From: JAJKIP01 sp040509055
GTDB taxonomy: Bacteria; Bacteroidota; Bacteroidia; Chitinophagales; Chitinophagaceae
Assembly (NCBI GenBank): GCA_040509055.1
Contig: JBEVLT010000399.1
Coordinates: 1 to 10,264, forward strand
Length of the DNA stretch: 10,264 nt
Direction: 5' to 3'
In this document: positions 6,791 to 10,264 of the stretch, piece after piece
Layout: each line of letters starts with the position of its first letter
How positions within the stretch are numbered: position 1 is the stretch's first letter
Notes under the pieces: generated by a model
The model's input: only the letters and a program-made list of their open reading frames with translations
What the model was told of the DNA's origin: nothing
The model's database searches: none
Position numbers and translations under genes: made by a program

Positions 6791-8056
6791 TCAGGAGAGC
6801 GAAATGATCTGATCCCGCTCTGGTCCATTCGAAATATATTGAATATTTACGCCCAGGTATTCGTTGATGAATGCAACGTAACTATCCATTTTTTCAGGCA
6901 GTTCATCCTTTGATTTAGCCGTACTGCTGTTCGTGTTCCACCCGGCAAATTTCTGGTACAGGGGTTCCACCGCCTGGCGGTCAAGCCGGAACGGTATTTC
7001 CCTGCTTTCCACGCCGTTGATCTTATAGCTGGTGCAAACTTCCAGCTCCGCAAAAGCATCCAGCACATCGGCCTTGGTCATCACGATGCTCGTCACCCCG
7101 TTGATCATACAGGCAAACTTCAGGGCTACCAGGTCGATCCAGCCGCAGCGGCGTGGCCGGCCGGTCGTGGCGCCGAATTCGTTGCCGATCTTTCGCAGTT
7201 CTTCGCCGATCGCGTTTTCCAGCTCGGTGGGAAACGGTCCGCCGCCGACACGCGTGCAATAAGCCTTGGTTACCCCGATCACTTCCCTGATCTTTTGGGG
7301 CGCCACGCCCAGCCCGTTGCAGACAGCGGCGGATATCGTGTTGGAAGAGGTGACGAAAGGGAAAGTACCGAAATCGATGTCGAGCATGCTGCCCTGTGCG
7401 CCCTCGGCCAGCACCTTTTTGCCCGCCTGCAGCTGCTGGTTGATAAAATATTCGCCGTTTACGATATTCAGCTGTTTCAGGAACTCTAACGCTTCGAAAA
7501 ATTCTTCCTCCCAGGCGCTGATATCATCCGTAAAGGCATAGTTATCGAGCAGCTTCTGGTGTTTTAACCGCAGCTTGATATATGTAGTGGTAAAGTTCTT
7601 GTCGAGCAGGTCGCCGACCCTTATCCCGTTCCGGCCGGTTTTGTCCATGTAGGTAGGGCCGATGCCTTTGAGCGTGGAGCCGATCTTCTGGTTGCCTTTG
7701 GACTGTTCGGCCGCTTTGTCCAGCGCCCGGTGGGTAGGCAGGATCAGGTGTGCACGCTCTGCAATAAAGAGCGTTTTTTTCAGGTCTACGCCAAACGAAG
7801 CCACCGTATCGCATTCCCTTTTGAGCGTTACCGGGTCCAGCACCACGCCATTGCCGATGAAATTCAGCTTGTTGGCATGAAATACGCCCGAAGGTATCTG
7901 GTGCAGAACGATCTTTTTATCACCTACGTACAGCGTATGCCCGGCATTGGGCCCGCCCTGGAAGCGGGCTACTACATCATAATTTTTTGCAAAGTAGTCA
8001 ACGATCTTGCCTTTGCCTTCGTCGCCCCATTGAAGGCCGAGTATTACATCTATCAT
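6791..8056 (-). CDS. purA: Adenylosuccinate synthetase
   Basis: PurA joins IMP and aspartate using GTP to make adenylosuccinate, the first committed step from IMP to AMP. The 421-residue length is normal. Motifs in order: WGDEGKGK at 10-17 with D12 (equivalent to E. coli D13), GGPNAGHT ending with H40 (E. coli H41), STLKGIGPTYMDK with GIRVGDL near 127-149, LAEGAQGSMLDIDFGTFPFV from 217, GVTKAYCTRVGGGPFPTEL from 261, and GATTGRPRRCGWIDL from 295. The ATG at 8056 starts the canonical MIDVILGLQWGDEGKGK. The frame is open for another 32 codons upstream, but those residues are not PurA-like and run into the terminator of the upstream gene. The acidic-protein gene follows 80 bp downstream; no T-tailed terminator was seen between them. 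Confidence 0.97.
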   Translation of the reverse strand: MIDVILGLQWGDEGKGKIVDYFAKNYDVVARFQGGPNAGHTLYVGDKKIVLHQIPSGVFHANKLNFIGNGVVLDPVTLKRECDTVASFGVDLKKTLFIAERAHLILPTHRALDKAAEQSKGNQKIGSTLKGIGPTYMDKTGRNGIRVGDLLDKNFTTTYIKLRLKHQKLLDNYAFTDDISAWEEEFFEALEFLKQLNIVNGEYFINQQLQAGKKVLAEGAQGSMLDIDFGTFPFVTSSNTISAAVCNGLGVAPQKIREVIGVTKAYCTRVGGGPFPTELENAIGEELRKIGNEFGATTGRPRRCGWIDLVALKFACMINGVTSIVMTKADVLDAFAELEVCTSYKINGVESREIPFRLDRQAVEPLYQKFAGWNTNSSTAKSKDELPEKMDSYVAFINEYLGVNIQYISNGPERDQIISLS

Positions 8057-8122
8057 AATCAGGTCAGTTGTATTGAAACCGGCGGTGTTTAATACAGGAA
8101 TACCCCCTGCATCCGGCGGCAG

Positions 8123-8130
8123 CAAAAATA
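8123..8130 (-). promoter_or_regulatory. Candidate purA -7 promoter element
   Basis: On the - strand this reads TATTTTTG, matching TAnnTTTG. Transcription would start near 8115-8118, leaving a leader of about 60 nt before the purA ATG at 8056. The expected -33 position falls inside the terminator stem of the upstream gene, where only a weak TTCG is seen. Consensus match and placement only. Confidence 0.45.
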
Positions 8131-8140
8131 CGCTGTCAGC

Positions 8141-8172
8141 AAAAAAAGCCACCGAATAATTTTCGGTGGCTT
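8141..8172 (-). terminator. Intrinsic terminator of the T9SS surface-protein gene
   Basis: Read on the - strand, AGCCACCGAA pairs with TTCGGTGGCT (arms at 8162-8171 and 8147-8156, loop 8157-8161), a perfect 10-bp stem followed directly by a run of T (8141-8147 as A on the + strand). It lies about 45 nt after the stop codon of the surface-protein gene and separates it from purA. Confidence 0.92.
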
Positions 8173-8215
8173 GTAAACATATTCAGTAACCGTAAATTCC
8201 ACAGTTGTGCGCGTC

Positions 8216-10264
8216 CTAACGGATCAGCGTGACCGTACCTTTTTTGGTAATGACCGCCCCGGCATCCGTAACGCCCTCTACCATCCATACGTACACGCCG
8301 GATGCCTGTTCCAGTCCGCCGATCTTTCCATCCCACCCTTTATTGAGCGTAGTGGTGCTAAAGACAAGTTTTCCCCAGCGGTCGTATACCCTGAAGTAAT
8401 TCAGTTGCTTAATGCCGACCGGGATCGGGATAAATACATCGTTCCGGCCGTCGTTGTTGGGCGTGAAAGCCGTCACCACATAAATATCCGGGCCCTCGTA
8501 CACGCGAACCCTGGCCATGCCTTCACCCTGGCAACCGGCAGCCGTACTGGCGGTGACCGTGTAGACCAATTCGGCGCCTACAAGCAGGGGAGCTGTTACT
8601 ACCGGGTTGGCAATAAAAGGATTGCTCAGGCCTGTCGCCGGCGACCAGGTATAATTTGTTCCGATCGATGTAGCCTGCAGCTGGAATTGTACGCCTGCAT
8701 ACACCACGGTATCGGCCGGTATCACTTTTACCTTGATGGGCGGGATAACGGTGACCGTAACAGTACCGGGCGTGAGCGAAGCACAGTTGTTGGCATCGGT
8801 CACGCTCAGCGAATACGTGATTGTTTTAGGCGGTTTGATCACCTGCGGGCTGGCAGCAGCAGGATCATCCAGGTCAGTGGCCGGTGTCCAGCTGTAGGTT
8901 ATCCCGCCGGAACCCTGCAGCCGGGCATTTTGCCCATAGCAGATCTCGATATCGGCGCCCGCATCTGCTACAGGGGCAGGCAGTACGGTGACCGTTACGC
9001 TTTCATTTGCCGTACAAACACCCAGGGTGGCAGCGACCGTATAGGTGGTCGTGCTGCGGGGAGAAGCCATAGGAGTGGCGCTTGCTGCGCCTGACAGGGT
9101 ACTGCTGCCGGACGGAGAGGTCCAGCTATAGCCCGTAGCATTGCCGGTCGCTTCCAGCTGCACGCTGCTGCCTTCGCAGATCGGCGCGGGATTGGTAACC
9201 GATACCGTAAGGTTATCGGTAAGACCGACCACTACGCCGGAAGGAATAACAAAGGTGCAGCCGTTCGCATCCTTTATCGTTACGTTGTTATAAGTGCCGG
9301 CCATTACGTTCAGCAGGTTGGAAGGCTGGAAGCTGGTGCCGTCAGCCGCATACTGGTAAGGCGCCGTGCCGCCACCGGCCGTTACTTCAATCACACCGTC
9401 GCTGCCGCCATCACAGGTGGCATTGGAGGTACCGGCCACTGAAGCAGTCAGCGCAGCAGGCTCGGTGACTACCACCGCACCCGTATACCTGTCGGTACAC
9501 CCCATTGCATCCTTTACATAGAATGTATAGCTGCCGCGCGGAACGGTAAACACATCGGAAGATTGATACGTAACATTATCCAGCGAGTAAGAGTAAGGCG
9601 TTGTGCCGCCCGTAGCTGCTGCTGTAATCACCCCATTGGTTCCGCCGAAACACGTTACGTTTTGCACTGAAGGGACCAGTGCCTGCACCGCAGCAGGCTG
9701 GCTCACCGTAACCGGTATGCCTGCAGAGGTACAGCCAAATGCATCCTGGATCGTGACGGTATACGTATTGGCTCCCAGGCCGCTGAATACATTGGACGAC
9801 TGGAAGGCCCCACCGTTCAGGGCATACTGATAAGGGGCCGTACCGTTAGCGGGCGTTACCGTAATAGTACCGTTGCTGATCCCGTTGCAGGTGGCGGAGG
9901 TGGATGTAGCTCCCCCGGTAACTGCCGCACCGGCAGCCACCGTTACCGGAATATCTGCGGATACACAGCCGCCGGTGTTCCGGATATTCACCGTGTAATT
10001 ATTGGCTGCAAGGCCACTGAAGGTATTGGATGATTGGTACGTGCCGCTGTTGAGCGCATATTCAAACGGACCGGTAAATCCTGTCGTGGGCGTAACAGTG
10101 ATCGTACCATTGCTTACGCTGGCACAGGCCGTGGACGTGGAGGTGGCCGTGCCGGTCAGCACAGGGCCTGCGGTCACACTTGCATTGATAGCAGTGGATA
10201 AGCACCCAAAATTGTCCCTGACCACGATCGTATGCGGGCCGGCACCCAGGCCGGTAAACGTAGC
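8216..10264 (-). CDS. Large SprB-repeat surface protein with type IX secretion C-terminal domain, N-terminus cut by the window edge
   Basis: The frame is open to the right edge. 682 residues are visible and the protein continues beyond. Residues 1-348 are SprB-type repeats (about 4.4 copies) carrying motifs such as SNGTITVTP, PYQYALNGG, FSGL and YTVTIQDAFGC. Residues about 349-591 are three Ig/PKD-like modules (YSWTPATDL, YTWSPATGLSNP). The last 91 residues, with VTAFTPNNDGRNDVF, FRVYDRWGKLVF and GWDGK, are the gliding-motility-associated C-terminal domain (CHU_C, type B T9SS sorting signal). The protein should cross the outer membrane by the type IX system and act at the cell surface as an adhesin or motility-related filament; ligand unknown. 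An apparent GTG at 10225 is internal, since the 13 codons before it continue a repeat (FTGLGAG). A strong terminator follows the gene. Architecture is secure; the specific role is not. Confidence 0.93.
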   Translation of the reverse strand, partial: ATFTGLGAGPHTIVVRDNFGCLSTAINASVTAGPVLTGTATSTSTACASVSNGTITVTPTTGFTGPFEYALNSGTYQSSNTFSGLAANNYTVNIRNTGGCVSADIPVTVAAGAAVTGGATSTSATCNGISNGTITVTPANGTAPYQYALNGGAFQSSNVFSGLGANTYTVTIQDAFGCTSAGIPVTVSQPAAVQALVPSVQNVTCFGGTNGVITAAATGGTTPYSYSLDNVTYQSSDVFTVPRGSYTFYVKDAMGCTDRYTGAVVVTEPAALTASVAGTSNATCDGGSDGVIEVTAGGGTAPYQYAADGTSFQPSNLLNVMAGTYNNVTIKDANGCTFVIPSGVVVGLTDNLTVSVTNPAPICEGSSVQLEATGNATGYSWTSPSGSSTLSGAASATPMASPRSTTTYTVAATLGVCTANESVTVTVLPAPVADAGADIEICYGQNARLQGSGGITYSWTPATDLDDPAAASPQVIKPPKTITYSLSVTDANNCASLTPGTVTVTVIPPIKVKVIPADTVVYAGVQFQLQATSIGTNYTWSPATGLSNPFIANPVVTAPLLVGAELVYTVTASTAAGCQGEGMARVRVYEGPDIYVVTAFTPNNDGRNDVFIPIPVGIKQLNYFRVYDRWGKLVFSTTTLNKGWDGKIGGLEQASGVYVWMVEGVTDAGAVITKKGTVTLIR
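8219..8491 (-). other. Type B T9SS C-terminal sorting domain
   Basis: The final 91 residues begin at PDIYVVTAFTPNNDGRND and include YDRWGKLVF, KGWDGK, SGVYVWMVEG and the closing KKGTVTLIR. This is the gliding-motility-associated C-terminal domain (CHU_C family), the signal that directs cargo through the type IX secretion system in Bacteroidota. Confidence 0.92.
8492..9220 (-). other. Ig/PKD-like module block of the surface protein
   Basis: Three modules of about 80 residues lie between the SprB repeats and the sorting domain. The first two keep a cysteine pair 52-54 residues apart, with first cysteines encoded at 9176-9178 and 8939-8941. The third has lost the first cysteine and keeps a lone one in AAGCQGEG. 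SW(T/S)P-type turns and TxTYTVxA strands mark them as beta-sandwich modules. Boundaries are approximate. Confidence 0.7.
9221..10264 (-). repeat. Tandem SprB-type repeats of 79 codons
   Basis: Four complete repeats and part of a fifth lie head to tail in the surface-protein gene. The first cysteine of each complete unit is encoded at 10124-10126, 9887-9889, 9650-9652 and 9413-9415, exactly 237 bp apart. A second cysteine follows 51-53 residues later in each unit (GGC, FGC, MGC, NGC contexts). Units are diverged at the DNA level, although short words around the PYQYA segment are still nearly identical between copies. Confidence 0.88.

Noticed and set aside
8057..8152. 32-codon N-terminal extension of purA.
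   Set aside because: The canonical MIDVILGLQWGDEGKGK begins at 8056. The extension would start inside the upstream gene's terminator and has no PurA similarity.
8207..9094. Long open frame on the + strand opposite the surface-protein gene (about 295 codons).
   Set aside because: It lies opposite the T9SS sorting domain and Ig-like modules, is rich in Arg/Gly/His, and shows no family motif: a shadow frame.
9221..10264. Regular 237-bp periodicity considered as a possible CRISPR or mobile repeat array.
   Set aside because: The period is an exact multiple of three in an open frame with protein-level conservation. It is a domain repeat in a coding gene.

Overview
The window looks like chromosomal DNA of a Bacteroidota bacterium, most likely a Chitinophagaceae-type member such as Chitinophaga or a relative. 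The evidence is: a large surface protein with SprB-type repeats and a type IX secretion (gliding-motility-associated, type B) C-terminal domain; several promoter-like matches to the Bacteroidota -7 consensus TAnnTTTG; gene starts without clear Shine-Dalgarno sequences; and a lone tatA of the Bacteroidota type. The genus is an inference from protein flavour, not proven. The DNA is fairly GC-rich in genes, with AT-rich intergenic segments.

Layout: the left half reads on the + strand. It holds the 3' nine-tenths of rny (RNase Y, cut by the window edge), rplS (ribosomal protein L19) with its own promoter, a leader hairpin and a clean intrinsic terminator, tatA (Tat translocase), gatA (glutamyl-tRNA amidotransferase subunit A, TTG start), and an MltD-like secreted lytic transglycosylase. 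The transglycosylase converges on the right half, with only 26 bp between the stop codons. The right half reads on the - strand. In transcription order, from the right edge, it holds the C-terminal 682 residues of a very large SprB-repeat/T9SS surface protein ending at a strong intrinsic terminator, then purA (adenylosuccinate synthetase), a 145-residue extremely acidic disordered protein of unknown function, and pabB (aminodeoxychorismate synthase component I).

Functionally this is mostly housekeeping: RNA turnover, translation, tRNA charging, purine and folate precursors, protein export and wall remodelling. The surface protein belongs to the T9SS/gliding or adhesion repertoire. No RNA genes, CRISPR arrays, insertion sequences or phage genes were seen, and no intergenic gap exceeds about 200 bp.

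I found no clear new multi-gene system. The points most worth a second look are a predicted hairpin at the very 5' end of the rplS transcript, the acidic protein between purA and pabB, and an exact 79-codon cysteine register running through six consecutive domains of the surface protein, across a change of domain family.
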